Assembly: GCA_018367495.1 (NCBI GenBank)
Contig: JAGZGB010000011.1
Coordinates: 1 to 32,773, forward strand
Length of the DNA stretch: 32,773 bases
Source of the DNA: Veillonella sp.
GTDB taxonomy: Bacteria > Bacillota_C > Negativicutes > Veillonellales > Veillonellaceae
Reading direction: 5' to 3'
Positions 8,119 through 16,496 of this stretch are shown here, in pieces. Numbering within the stretch: the first letter of the stretch is position 1; every line of letters starts with the position of its first letter. Below the pieces are notes generated by a model that was given only the letters and a program-made list of their open reading frames with translations, was not told where the DNA came from and did no database searches. Made by a program: the position numbers and the translations under genes.

Positions 8119-9480
8119 TTATATTAATACATTCTCTTCGGCATAACCAATCGGTTTAGTTGGTGCTGTTCTAAGCGCCCATGTGCCGATGACAGTCATA
8201 ACACCTACACGACCTGTAAACATAACGAGCATCAATACCCATTTACTACTTTCAGATAAATCAGGCGTAATCCCCGTTGAAAGACCTACTGTACCAAAAG
8301 CCGATGTCACCTCAAAGAGTAAACGAATAAAATCATAGGGCTCATCCCAAGCCAAGTAACATGTGGCTAACAACACGAGAAGAATGGATAAAAAGATGAT
8401 TCCATTCGCTTTCAACACAGTTACTAATGATATACGCCGTTCAAAAATCTCTGTATCTGGTCGGTTATTAAATAACGTACGCGATGCGAGTATGGCTACC
8501 ATTACGGTACTAATCTTAACCCCACCACCGGTGGAGTTTGGACCAGCACCTATAAACATGAGCATAATGGTAACAAATAAGGTGATTGGATGTAGTTCAT
8601 TATAGTCAACCGTCGCAATGCCTGCCGTACGGGGGGTTACAGACTGAAACAAAGAAGCCATGATTTTATTCCAAATAGGTAACGGTCCAAATGTTTGTGG
8701 ATTAGACCACTCTACGCCAAGGAAAATAATCGCCCCTAAAACAATAAGAAAGGCGGTACCTACAAGCATAATTTTTGTATGCAGTTTAAGATCCACAAAA
8801 CGAAAAACCTTGCGATGTGACCATATATCAAAGGCCGATAAATAACCAAAGCCACCTATAATGATAAGGGCCATCGTATTGATATTAAATAATATATCGC
8901 CTACCATCTCATAAGGTAAATTATTATCAAAAAATACGAAGCCTGCATTACAAAATATTGAAATAGATTGCATAATTCCCGTGTACAAGGCAGCATTACC
9001 AATATAAGGGTATAGCTGGATAGTATAGATTATGCCTCCAATAATTTCAACAACAAAGGTATAGATGGTTAATTTTTTCGTGATATGTAAGAGCCCTGTC
9101 ATTCCATCTTGTCCTACGTCTTCCGACAAAAGTACTCGACTTTTAAGACCTACTCGTTTTCCTAGTAATAAAGCAATGATTGTTGTAAACGATACAATCC
9201 CTAGACCACCTAATTGAATGAGTATAACCATCACGATTTTACCAAACATAGACCAGTGATAATAGGTATCTACTGTTGCTAGCCCTGTTACAGATACACA
9301 GGATACTGCAGTGAAAGCTGCATCTACAAGAGATGTTGTTTGCCCCGCTGCACTAGATATAGGTAACATGAGCAATAACGTGCCTATAGCCATAACTACT
9401 AAAAAGCTAAGTGCCAATAGACGATAAGGATTCTGTTGCATGTACCGTTGTACATGAGAATATGAAACATCATGCCACAT
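8119..9480 (-). CDS. ktrB: Potassium uptake membrane subunit KtrB (TrkH family)
   Basis: A 453-residue integral membrane protein with the four-fold membrane-pore-membrane layout of the TrkH/KtrB/HKT superfamily. The four pore loops are readable: CVSVTGLAT, FCNAGFVFF, TPRTAGIAT and FGTVGLSTG. Each keeps the filter glycine that makes the pore cation selective. GAGPNSTGGGVKISTV lies before the last repeats and matches the gating region. It forms the pore for potassium uptake, with KtrA as the cytoplasmic ring. The ATG is 4 bases after the pfkB stop, with GGAG at 7 bases, so the three genes form one operon. Confidence 0.94.
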   Translation of the reverse strand: MWHDVSYSHVQRYMQQNPYRLLALSFLVVMAIGTLLLMLPISSAAGQTTSLVDAAFTAVSCVSVTGLATVDTYYHWSMFGKIVMVILIQLGGLGIVSFTTIIALLLGKRVGLKSRVLLSEDVGQDGMTGLLHITKKLTIYTFVVEIIGGIIYTIQLYPYIGNAALYTGIMQSISIFCNAGFVFFDNNLPYEMVGDILFNINTMALIIIGGFGYLSAFDIWSHRKVFRFVDLKLHTKIMLVGTAFLIVLGAIIFLGVEWSNPQTFGPLPIWNKIMASLFQSVTPRTAGIATVDYNELHPITLFVTIMLMFIGAGPNSTGGGVKISTVMVAILASRTLFNNRPDTEIFERRISLVTVLKANGIIFLSILLVLLATCYLAWDEPYDFIRLLFEVTSAFGTVGLSTGITPDLSESSKWVLMLVMFTGRVGVMTVIGTWALRTAPTKPIGYAEENVLI

Positions 9481-9484
9481 GCTA

Positions 9485-10483
9485 CTACTCCAATCCCATT
9501 AACTGATGTACTTGTTCTAAACTTGGTAAAGGGCTACGTCCACCAATGCCTTGTGTATTTAAAGCAGCTACAGCTGACGCAAAAATAGCTACTTGCTCTA
9601 AATCTGTATGAGCACAATGCATCAATATTTCCTGACCATTCATATGCATTTGTGCTGTATCCATTGTTTTATAGATGTACTTAACCAATCGAGCTAAAAA
9701 TGCGCCATGAAAACTATCCCCTGCTCCGGTTGTATCTATTACAGATTCTTGGCTGAAAGGTTCACAACGGTATGGTGTACCATCAGGCCACACAAAATAA
9801 CTACCATTTGCACCATCGGTAACCCCTGCAATGAGAGCACCACGATCATGAATAATACGACAAGCCTCTTCTAAATCGGTAGTACCAGTATACTTTTCAG
9901 CGTAATCACGTGCTACAATGACAATATGACTTTCCTCTGTAATCGGTTTCATCTCTTCGTCGTAGCGCTGTGCACCACCATCAAGAGAAATAATTGTACC
10001 TTTCGCTTTTGCTACCTCCATAGCTGTACGCATTAGTTTTCTATGACGTCCATTTATGTGCAAAATTAAGGAATCTTCAATTAATTGTTTATGAACAGCT
10101 AAGAACTCTGGTTCTCTTGCCGTCGAACGTTCAAAGAATACGGCCCGTTCTCCTGTATCCTGTTTTACTAAGATTGTAGCGACACCACTTTTTTCACCAC
10201 GTTCAACTTGAATGGCATCTGTATTAACATTATATTTTTCAAAGTCATCTAAAATATGACGCCCCACCATATCATCGCCTATACTATCGATCATGACCGT
10301 ACGAGCACCATACTTACCGGCAACCGCCAAAGCGGTTGCTACAGGCCCACCGCCATCGGCTGTAGAGGAAATCACCTGCTGTACCTCACGCCCCGTTGGA
10401 TAATGGTCCACAACGATAAAGCGATCAAGTGTACTAGCACCGATTCCAACAATATCTATATGTTTTTGAGGAAATGTAATCAT
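9485..10483 (-). CDS. PfkB-family carbohydrate kinase
   Basis: A 332-residue ribokinase-fold kinase. The N terminus has DIVGIGASTLDRF and the first PfkB signature around DGGGPVATALAVAGKYG. The second signature DTTGAGDSFHGAF (about 250-262) carries the catalytic Asp and the anion hole. ATP is the likely donor. The sugar cannot be told from sequence alone; adenosine, ribose, fructose-type or sulfofructose kinases are all possible. It is the first gene of an operon with the potassium system ktrBA, which is not an obvious functional partner. AGGAGG lies five bases before the ATG. Confidence 0.88.
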   Translation of the reverse strand: MITFPQKHIDIVGIGASTLDRFIVVDHYPTGREVQQVISSTADGGGPVATALAVAGKYGARTVMIDSIGDDMVGRHILDDFEKYNVNTDAIQVERGEKSGVATILVKQDTGERAVFFERSTAREPEFLAVHKQLIEDSLILHINGRHRKLMRTAMEVAKAKGTIISLDGGAQRYDEEMKPITEESHIVIVARDYAEKYTGTTDLEEACRIIHDRGALIAGVTDGANGSYFVWPDGTPYRCEPFSQESVIDTTGAGDSFHGAFLARLVKYIYKTMDTAQMHMNGQEILMHCAHTDLEQVAIFASAVAALNTQGIGGRSPLPSLEQVHQLMGLE

Positions 10484-10547
10484 ACTAACCTCCTAACCCT
10501 TTAACTGTCATCATAATCAATACGATATCTATAGTTACTCTTATCCA

Positions 10548-10553
10548 ATTATA
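10548..10553 (-). promoter_or_regulatory. Candidate -10 box for pfkB-ktrBA
   Basis: A consensus TATAAT on the minus strand, about 58 bases before the pfkB ribosome site. No good -35 box is seen at the right distance, so this is tentative. Confidence 0.35.
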
Positions 10554-10635
10554 GTGGACTCGTTCTATACAATCTAACCTATATACATTATATGTCTTTT
10601 GAATTCTTTTAATTACAGAATACAATTCGTTGTAT

Positions 10636-10667
10636 AAAAAGTAAACCCCAGACTATTGTCTGGGGTT
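10636..10667 (-). terminator. Terminator of the PTS operon
   Basis: AACCCCAGAC (10644-10653) pairs perfectly with GTCTGGGGTT (10658-10667) around TATT. TTTACTTTTT follows on the minus strand. It lies about 30 bases after the EIIC stop. Confidence 0.88.
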
Positions 10668-10698
10668 ATTATGTAGAGTTTTCATTTTTTATTTTTAA

Positions 10699-12066
10699 TT
10701 ATTCCTCTTCTATATAGTTAATAACTTTGCCTTTTGTTTTAATGAAGTTTGGAATAATTAATACTAACGCAGCAATAGCAACAATACCATAAATACCAGC
10801 CATGCCAATCCATTCAAATGCGTGACCTAATACGAGACCAATAACAGCAAAGTCCGCATCACCAAATGTTGTATTTTGGAAACCTAATTGACCAAGAACA
10901 GGCAATGCCAATGCTGGTAAGAAGGTAATAGCCAAACCATTAAGGAATGCACCTACTGCCGCACCTCGACGGCCGCCTGTAGCATTACCATAAATACCTG
11001 CTGTTGCACCGCAGAAGAAATGAGGTACAAGACCAGGAATAATCAATACACCACCTACAGCACCAAGGATGAGCATGCCGATGATACCGCCAATAAAGGA
11101 ACTAATGAAACCTAATACTACTGCAGTTGGCGCATATGTAAAGAATACTGCACAGTCAACTGCTGGGATTGCATTAGGAATAATTTTTGTAGCAATACCT
11201 TGGAAGGCCGGAATCAAGTCACCCAAGATCATACGAACGCCAGAATATACGATAGCTACACCTACGGCAAAGTTCATAGCACTCATAACGGCGAATAAGT
11301 ATGGACTCATAGAACCAGACAATGTAGCTACAAATTCAGAACCTGCAGCAAAGGCTGCAATCAAATAGAATACGATCATAGTCAATGCAGTAGATAATGT
11401 AGAGTCACGCAAGAAACCCCATTTTTCAGGGATTTCAATATCTTCCGTGCTGTCTTCTGCCTTACCTACATACTTTGCTACCCATGCCGATAGGTAGTAC
11501 CCTAAACTACCAAAGTGGCCAAGTGCAATTTCATCACCATCAGTAACTTTAGAAGTATAACTTTGACCAATGGCCGGAGAAATAGCAGACCAAGCACCCA
11601 TTAAGAAACCGCCTACAAGAATAAGTTCCATACCAGATAAGCCTGCGGTACCAAGTACGGCAGACATTAAACAAGCCATAAATAAGCTGTGGTGACCTGT
11701 AAGAAATACATACTTGAACTTAGTGAAACGAGCAATTAATAAGTTCATCAATAAGCCTACAACAAGAATAGACATCGTTTCAACACCAAGAACTTTTTGT
11801 GCTACTGCCACAATAGCTTCGTTATTAGGTACTACACCAGTAATATGGAAACCATGTTCAATCATCTTACCAAGTGGGTCAAGGTTATTAACGATAACTC
11901 CTGCACCAGCCGCGAGCATCAAGTATCCAAGTATAGGTTTCAATGTGCCGGTCATTACTTTATGAAACGGACGTTTCAAGGCAATTAAACCTACGCATGA
12001 CATAATACCAATCAAAAGTGCTGGTTGAGACAGCACATCACGTAAGAACTCTAATACCATTTCCAT
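10699..12066 (-). CDS. PTS EIIC component, ascorbate (UlaA/SgaT) family
   Basis: A 455-residue polytopic membrane permease with about ten to twelve hydrophobic segments. The start is LLIGIMSCVGLIALKRPFHK; later come GTLKPILGYLMLAAGAGVIVNN, LTGHHSLFMACL and AIPAVDCAVFFTYAPTAVVLGF. These blocks are typical of the L-ascorbate family of PTS permeases (UlaA), which transport and phosphorylate the substrate with EIIA and EIIB. The three genes run EIIA-EIIB-EIIC with short gaps. The family also takes other sugars and sugar acids, and no ascorbate-6-phosphate catabolic genes are nearby, so I do not assign ascorbate. An intrinsic terminator follows. Confidence 0.9.
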   Translation of the reverse strand: MEMVLEFLRDVLSQPALLIGIMSCVGLIALKRPFHKVMTGTLKPILGYLMLAAGAGVIVNNLDPLGKMIEHGFHITGVVPNNEAIVAVAQKVLGVETMSILVVGLLMNLLIARFTKFKYVFLTGHHSLFMACLMSAVLGTAGLSGMELILVGGFLMGAWSAISPAIGQSYTSKVTDGDEIALGHFGSLGYYLSAWVAKYVGKAEDSTEDIEIPEKWGFLRDSTLSTALTMIVFYLIAAFAAGSEFVATLSGSMSPYLFAVMSAMNFAVGVAIVYSGVRMILGDLIPAFQGIATKIIPNAIPAVDCAVFFTYAPTAVVLGFISSFIGGIIGMLILGAVGGVLIIPGLVPHFFCGATAGIYGNATGGRRGAAVGAFLNGLAITFLPALALPVLGQLGFQNTTFGDADFAVIGLVLGHAFEWIGMAGIYGIVAIAALVLIIPNFIKTKGKVINYIEEE

Positions 12067-12097
12067 GGCACTACCTCCTATATATAGTTGTTACATT

Positions 12098-12373
12098 TTA
12101 TTGGGCTGCTTGTTTCAAAGCTTCAAGAATATCTTCAGTAATTTTCTTTTTATTAATATAGCTGCGAACAACAGCGACATTCTTATCTTCAAATTGTTCA
12201 GCCAATTCTTTTACAGTTACAATAAGGTCTGCTTTACGACCTTGTGCGGCATTAAAATCAATAGATTCAACTTGTGCATCAATACCATTTTCAGCACAAA
12301 TTTCTTCAATTTTCATTTTTAGCATTAAGCTAGAACCAATGCCATTACCGCATACAGTTAATACAGAAATCAT
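12098..12373 (-). CDS. PTS EIIB component, ascorbate family
   Basis: A 91-residue cytoplasmic EIIB. The phospho-accepting Cys8 lies in LTVCGNGIGSSL, the standard P-loop of the ascorbate/galactitol-like EIIB fold. Family length is about 90-100. It passes phosphate from the EIIA encoded 12 bases upstream to the substrate bound by EIIC, 31 bases downstream. TAGGAGG is before the ATG. Confidence 0.92.
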   Translation of the reverse strand: MISVLTVCGNGIGSSLMLKMKIEEICAENGIDAQVESIDFNAAQGRKADLIVTVKELAEQFEDKNVAVVRSYINKKKITEDILEALKQAAQ

Positions 12374-12385
12374 ACTTACCTCCTA

Positions 12386-12850
12386 CTAAACGTATTCTTG
12401 ATCTTCTAAATGCTCTGCCAAAAATACTTGTACATCTTCGATACATTCAAAATCAGCTGCCGCATCTAAAAACTCATCATCTTCAAATAATGTAGCAATA
12501 TCCGTCAACAACTGAATGTGCTCATCCTTGTTAGGTGCACATAAAAATAATGCAACAGAAACAGGATCATTATCAGGACTACCAAAATTTAACGGTTTTT
12601 CCAAAGTCACCAGTGCAGTACCTACATGTTTTGCACCATTTTCTGGGCGAGCATGTGGCATAGCGAGACCTGGTGCCAATACAATATATGGCCCCATTTC
12701 ACGTACGACCTCTACCATAGCCTCCGTATAAGATGGATCAGTAAACCCTGCATCAACCATAAGTTGACCACCGTGACGAATTACCTCTTCCCAGGTTTCT
12801 GCCGGATAATGAAAGGATACATTATCCTCAGATAGTAAATCTTGTAACAA
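12386..12850 (-). CDS. PTS EIIA component (mannitol/fructose fold), TTG start
   Basis: A 154-residue EIIA of the PTS_EIIA_2 family. The active His66 lies in GLAMPHARPENGAK, and DEHIQLLTDIATLFED near residue 115 is the second conserved block. It takes phosphate from HPr and hands it to EIIB. The start codon is TTG: AGGAGGT is six bases upstream of it and there is no in-frame ATG near by. It is the first gene of the EIIA-EIIB-EIIC operon, and no transcription regulator is adjacent. Confidence 0.9.
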   Translation of the reverse strand: MLQDLLSEDNVSFHYPAETWEEVIRHGGQLMVDAGFTDPSYTEAMVEVVREMGPYIVLAPGLAMPHARPENGAKHVGTALVTLEKPLNFGSPDNDPVSVALFLCAPNKDEHIQLLTDIATLFEDDEFLDAAADFECIEDVQVFLAEHLEDQEYV

Positions 12851-12887
12851 GCTAACACCTCCTGAATTTACTCACGTATATACTTGT

Positions 12888-12893
12888 ATTATA
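12888..12893 (-). promoter_or_regulatory. Candidate -10 box for the PTS operon
   Basis: Consensus TATAAT on the minus strand, with the expected transcript start 20-30 bases before the EIIA ribosome site. No good -35 lies 16-18 bases away; TTGTAT is 20 bases away. The rest of the 12851-13207 gap is A+T rich and holds only this and the divergent ABC promoter. Confidence 0.4.
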
Positions 12894-13135
12894 TCCATTC
12901 TTACATTTTTTTCATACAACAAAATAGGAATACGGTAATAAAAACAAATAAAATTAATATTTTTTCTATCATTTTATTAATAGATTGTCCAAAATTAACG
13001 AACGAATATTTATCCTTAGTTCTAGATTTTTATTAGTAACAAAGTCATATTTTAAATTTCACTTCAAACTCAATACTAACATGATTTTCTATAGAGTTAT
13101 ACTTATTATAATTAATACCTATACACGTATATATA

Positions 13136-13164
13136 TTGTATATATATAGAAAGTTTTCTATACT
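13136..13164 (+). promoter_or_regulatory. Promoter of the FecCD-type ABC operon with internal palindrome
   Basis: TTGTAT (13136-13141) and TATACT (13159-13164) are spaced by 17 bases. A palindrome, TATAGAAA-GT-TTTCTATA (13145-13162), fills the spacer and overlaps the -10 box. That is a good place for a repressor site. A copy of the TTTCTATA half lies at 13086-13093. Confidence 0.6.
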
Positions 13165-13207
13165 TAGATAAGGTTATATTACCTATACAATAAAATAAGG
13201 AGATTTT

Positions 13208-14215
13208 ATGCAAACTTCTATAAAAGCATTAATACTATGTGTAATACTATGTATTTCATTGGTAACGGCCTTGCAATTTGGATCTACATTTATTCCATTA
13301 GATCAAATCATACCATCACTTATGGCTATGATGGACACAAATGCCACCACGACCATGACAAACACAATTATTACAGATATTCGTTTGCCTAGGCTCATCT
13401 ATTCAGTACTAACAGGTATAGGCCTATCCCTTGTAGGTTTATTAATGCAAACAGTAACTAGGAACGCTCTAGCAGATCCTTATGTACTAGGTGTTTCATC
13501 GGGTGCTAGTACAGGTGCCGTCTTTGCCATAATCATGGGTGGTCTGCCCCTATTAGGCGCATATAATACGCCTATCTTTGCGGCCCTAGGTGCGGCACTA
13601 TCGATTATCTTGGTATTACTATGTGTTGGTAAAAGCAACAGCCCTGTAAAGCTCATACTCATCGGTATGGGCATGACGGGAATATTCTCAGCATTAACGA
13701 TGATGATTATCTACGGAGCTAAACACGAGGCTCAAGTTCGTAGTGCCATGTTCTGGCTGTTAGGTAGCTTTGCAGGTATCCAATGGAGTGACCTACCTCT
13801 AACAGTAATAATTATTACGTTGTTTATGTTGTATATCTACCTATTTAACCAAGACTTAGATGTGCTACTACTAGGTAATCACGAAGCAGCTCAAATGGGC
13901 TTATCTGTAAAACAATTGCAGTTGAGTATCGTCGTTATATCCTCTATTGTAATTGCCACATTAGTATCTAAGGTAGGCGTTGTAGGATTTATTGGTCTTA
14001 TTATTCCTCATTTAGCAAGAATTATAGGTGGCCCTAAACATAAGAATACATTATTATTTAGTGCCCTCATAGGTAGTATTGTCATGATTTGGTCCGACGT
14101 ATTATCAAGAGCCCTCTATAGTCCTGAAGAAATTCCTATCGGTGTCCTTACGTCCTTATTAGGTGCACCACTCTTCATCTGGATTATTATGAATCGTTAT
14201 AAACATAATGGTTAG
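13208..14215 (+). CDS. FecCD/BtuC-family ABC permease
   Basis: A 335-residue membrane permease of the iron-siderophore/haem/cobalamin importer family, with about ten transmembrane helices. Diagnostic stretches are RLPRLIYSVLTGIGLSLVGLLMQTVTRNALADPYVLGVSSGA near the start, which is the usual gate helix region, and VGVVGFIGLIIPHLARIIGGPKHK, which is the coupling-helix region. It works as a dimer with the ATPase and lipoprotein encoded just downstream. AAGGAG is five bases before the ATG. Substrate cannot be told from this subunit. Confidence 0.93.
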   Translation: MQTSIKALILCVILCISLVTALQFGSTFIPLDQIIPSLMAMMDTNATTTMTNTIITDIRLPRLIYSVLTGIGLSLVGLLMQTVTRNALADPYVLGVSSGASTGAVFAIIMGGLPLLGAYNTPIFAALGAALSIILVLLCVGKSNSPVKLILIGMGMTGIFSALTMMIIYGAKHEAQVRSAMFWLLGSFAGIQWSDLPLTVIIITLFMLYIYLFNQDLDVLLLGNHEAAQMGLSVKQLQLSIVVISSIVIATLVSKVGVVGFIGLIIPHLARIIGGPKHKNTLLFSALIGSIVMIWSDVLSRALYSPEEIPIGVLTSLLGAPLFIWIIMNRYKHNG

Positions 14216-14241
14216 TATGTATCATATCTTTAGGAGATACT

Positions 14242-14988
14242 ATGTATCAAATTAATCAGCTGTCATTTTCATATGGAACAAAGGAAGTATTAAAAAATAT
14301 TTCTGTCACCTTTCCTACGAATAAAATAACAGCCATCATTGGTCCAAATGGATGTGGTAAGTCTACACTACTTAGCCATCTATATCGACTACAACCAACT
14401 AATAATACAATCATATTAAATGAAAAACCCTTAGAATCTTATAAGGGACGTGAATTTGCCCAACTAGTAGCCGTCTTAACACAATCTAGAGATGCTATGA
14501 TCGATGACTTCCTTGTAAAAGACATCGTCCTTATGGGACGCTATCCATATAAACAACATTTCGGTACCTATAGCTCCGAAGATGTAAGAATTGCAGAACA
14601 CTATATGAAGGAAGTTGGAATCACTCATTTAAAGGAAGAAGAAATTCATCACCTATCCGGTGGTGAGAAGCAACGTGTATTTATTGCAAAAGCATTAACA
14701 CAAGAGCCTCAAATTCTCCTCTTAGATGAGCCAACAAACCATCTAGATATGAAGTATAAGGTGGCGTTAATGAAACAATTGCGAGCTTTCAAAGGCACAA
14801 CTATTGTAGTCCTACACGATTTGAATTTAGCTGCTCAATATTGTGATCATGTCATAGTTATGAACAAGGGAGCAATCCTAAGAGAGGGTTCTCCTACCGA
14901 GGTATTGACACCTGAAATTCTTGAACCCATATTTGAAGTTCCTTTCAAAACAACTTGGGATGAAGGGCGCTATCATTTATATTATTAA
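14242..14988 (+). CDS. FecE/BtuD-family ABC ATPase
   Basis: A 248-residue ATPase that powers the importer. Walker A is GPNGCGKST (about 34-42), the signature is LSGGEKQRVFIAKAL, and Walker B is ILLLDEPTNHLD, followed by the switch His in VVLHDLN. VKDIVLMGRYPYK is typical of the ferric-complex and cobalamin subfamily. It starts 26 bases after the permease stop with TTAGGAG before the ATG. Confidence 0.94.
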   Translation: MYQINQLSFSYGTKEVLKNISVTFPTNKITAIIGPNGCGKSTLLSHLYRLQPTNNTIILNEKPLESYKGREFAQLVAVLTQSRDAMIDDFLVKDIVLMGRYPYKQHFGTYSSEDVRIAEHYMKEVGITHLKEEEIHHLSGGEKQRVFIAKALTQEPQILLLDEPTNHLDMKYKVALMKQLRAFKGTTIVVLHDLNLAAQYCDHVIVMNKGAILREGSPTEVLTPEILEPIFEVPFKTTWDEGRYHLYY

Positions 14989-15008
14989 GTTAAAAGAAAG
15001 GTCTTACT

Positions 15009-16013
15009 ATGTTTCAGAAATTAAGAAAATCAAAAAAATTGTTATTAATCGCTATGGCATGTGCAACCTTTGCTATTGCAGGATGTGGGTCTGATACGAC
15101 TAAGAACGCAGCTGACAATGGCAATACAGTAATGTGGAGTGAAACATTTGACGGTACTAAAACTGACTTCTCCGTCAAATCCTCCCCTACTCATGCAGTA
15201 TCTATGTCGCAAGCAACTACAGAAATGATGCTACAACTAGGTCTTGAAGATAAGATGGTTGGTACAGCTTTCAAAGAAGAAGAAATCTATCCACCACTCC
15301 AAGATGCATACAACAAAGTAAAGGTATTATCTGATAAATGGCCTTCCTACGAAGTGTTCATGTCTGTAAAACCTGACTTTGCAACAGGCTGGCCTGACTC
15401 CTTCAGCAAACGCGCCATTCCTGCAGACAAAATGATTGCACAAAAAGTTAACATCTGGCTTCCAGAATCTATGTTATCTACAAAGGCCGACTTGGAAACT
15501 AACTTTAATGACATGATTAAATTAGGGGAAATCTTCGGTGTTAAAGCAAAAGCTGAAGAATGGGTTACAGGTCAACGTAAAACATTAGCTGCTATCCAAG
15601 ATAAGCTAAAAGACTTACCTCGTAAACGGGTCTTCATTTATGACTCTGAAGATGGCCAACCATTCACTGCCTTTGAAGGTTACACAACTAACATCTTAAA
15701 ACTCATTGGCGCTGACAATGTAATGAGCGGCTTAGGTGTAGATAAAACATGGGCTAAAGGATCTTGGGAAACTGTAATTGCTCAAAATCCTGATTATATT
15801 ATTATCGCTGACTATGGTAACTCGATTCGTAACGATGATGATTTCCAACAAAAAATTGAAAAAATAAAATCTAACCCTCAACTTCAAGACATTACAGCTG
15901 TTAAAGAAAACCACTTTATCCGTGTAAAACTTTCTGAAATTACACCAGGTGTACGTACAGTGGATGCTCTAAAACGTTTGGCTGAAGAAATTCACGGTGT
16001 AAAGATTGACTAA
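15009..16013 (+). CDS. ABC importer substrate-binding lipoprotein (periplasmic BP2 type)
   Basis: A 334-residue lipoprotein. A charged start (MFQKLRKSKK) and a hydrophobic stretch end in the lipobox IAGC, with Cys26 the lipidated residue. The mature part shows the two-lobe TroA-like fold used for siderophores, haem and corrinoids: HAVSMSQATTEMMLQLGLEDKMVGT at the start and NPDYIIIADYGNS late in the chain. It would capture the ligand outside the inner membrane and deliver it to the permease two genes upstream. The ligand is not evident. No cobalamin riboswitch precedes this operon, which slightly favours an iron complex. A hairpin terminator follows. Confidence 0.9.
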   Translation: MFQKLRKSKKLLLIAMACATFAIAGCGSDTTKNAADNGNTVMWSETFDGTKTDFSVKSSPTHAVSMSQATTEMMLQLGLEDKMVGTAFKEEEIYPPLQDAYNKVKVLSDKWPSYEVFMSVKPDFATGWPDSFSKRAIPADKMIAQKVNIWLPESMLSTKADLETNFNDMIKLGEIFGVKAKAEEWVTGQRKTLAAIQDKLKDLPRKRVFIYDSEDGQPFTAFEGYTTNILKLIGADNVMSGLGVDKTWAKGSWETVIAQNPDYIIIADYGNSIRNDDDFQQKIEKIKSNPQLQDITAVKENHFIRVKLSEITPGVRTVDALKRLAEEIHGVKID

Positions 16014-16089
16014 GACAATATAACTATTTAAAAGTCACCTAAATCAACATAATAATTTAAAAACTACATATGTAATATAATATACGAAA

Positions 16090-16118
16090 AAGGTCCCAAT
16101 TCTATAAATTGGGACCTT
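16090..16118 (+). terminator. Hairpin terminator after the ABC operon
   Basis: AAGGTCCCAATT (16090-16101) pairs perfectly with AATTGGGACCTT (16107-16118) around a 5-base loop. The T run is short on both strands, so it may serve both directions weakly. The stretch 16119-16251 holds nothing I recognise. Confidence 0.7.
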
Positions 16119-16251
16119 CTTCGTACTGCTTGTATTGCACACAGCATATTATTTTAGAGAGTAGAGATGTGTTGTAGTTGAAAGATTTAAATAATGAGTT
16201 ATTGTAAATTAAATATAAATTTTAAGTTGTATATGCTGTGACAATGCCTTT

Positions 16252-16425
16252 TTATCCATTTCGATTATATTGTTGCCTATAGCGTTTATCATTATTTGCC
16301 TTAATAGCCATAATTAATGGTTTGAGTGAAAGAAACTCTTCATCACTAAGTCGAATAGTTCTACCAATACGTTTAATCGGGTTACGTGGGCGCCCGGCAC
16401 CGCGTCTAGTTCCACCCCATGCCAT
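16252..16425 (-). CDS. 57-residue basic protein with GAGRP motif, putative DNA-binding
   Basis: A short gene below the usual length cut-off. The product begins MAWGGTRRGAGRPRNP, continues RIGRTIRLSDEEFLSLKPLI, and ends in a basic tail. The first part matches the GGxRxGAGRP leader common on small phage and mobile-element proteins; the RTIRLSDEEF part looks like a ribbon-helix-helix strand and helix. That fits DNA binding, but it is inference. TGAGG is 7-8 bases before the ATG, and a promoter with both boxes and a 17-base spacer lies just upstream. An overlapping longer reading at 16314-16496 in another frame lacks such support. No partner gene is adjacent. Confidence 0.7.
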   Translation of the reverse strand: MAWGGTRRGAGRPRNPIKRIGRTIRLSDEEFLSLKPLIMAIKANNDKRYRQQYNRNG

Positions 16426-16467
16426 ATACATACCTCACTTTTCACAAGAACAACTCCTTCTATCGAT

Positions 16468-16496
16468 AGTATAACCTCCACTACATAAGTATGCAA
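16468..16496 (-). promoter_or_regulatory. Promoter of the 57-residue GAGRP gene
   Basis: TTGCAT (16491-16496) and TATACT (16468-16473) on the minus strand with a 17-base spacer. The expected transcript start is near 16461, about 35 bases before the ATG. Confidence 0.65.

Noticed and set aside
11069..11368. 99-residue plus-strand reading antisense to the PTS permease
   Set aside because: Shadow of a membrane-protein gene; no ribosome site and no sensible domain.
13083..13151. 22-codon plus-strand frame MIFYRVILII and the TATATA run as a gene or repeat
   Set aside because: No ribosome site; composition is simple A+T and the region holds the promoter of the ABC operon.
16314..16496. 60-residue minus-strand reading
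   Set aside because: It overlaps the GAGRP gene in another frame, has no ribosome site and begins inside that gene's -35 box.
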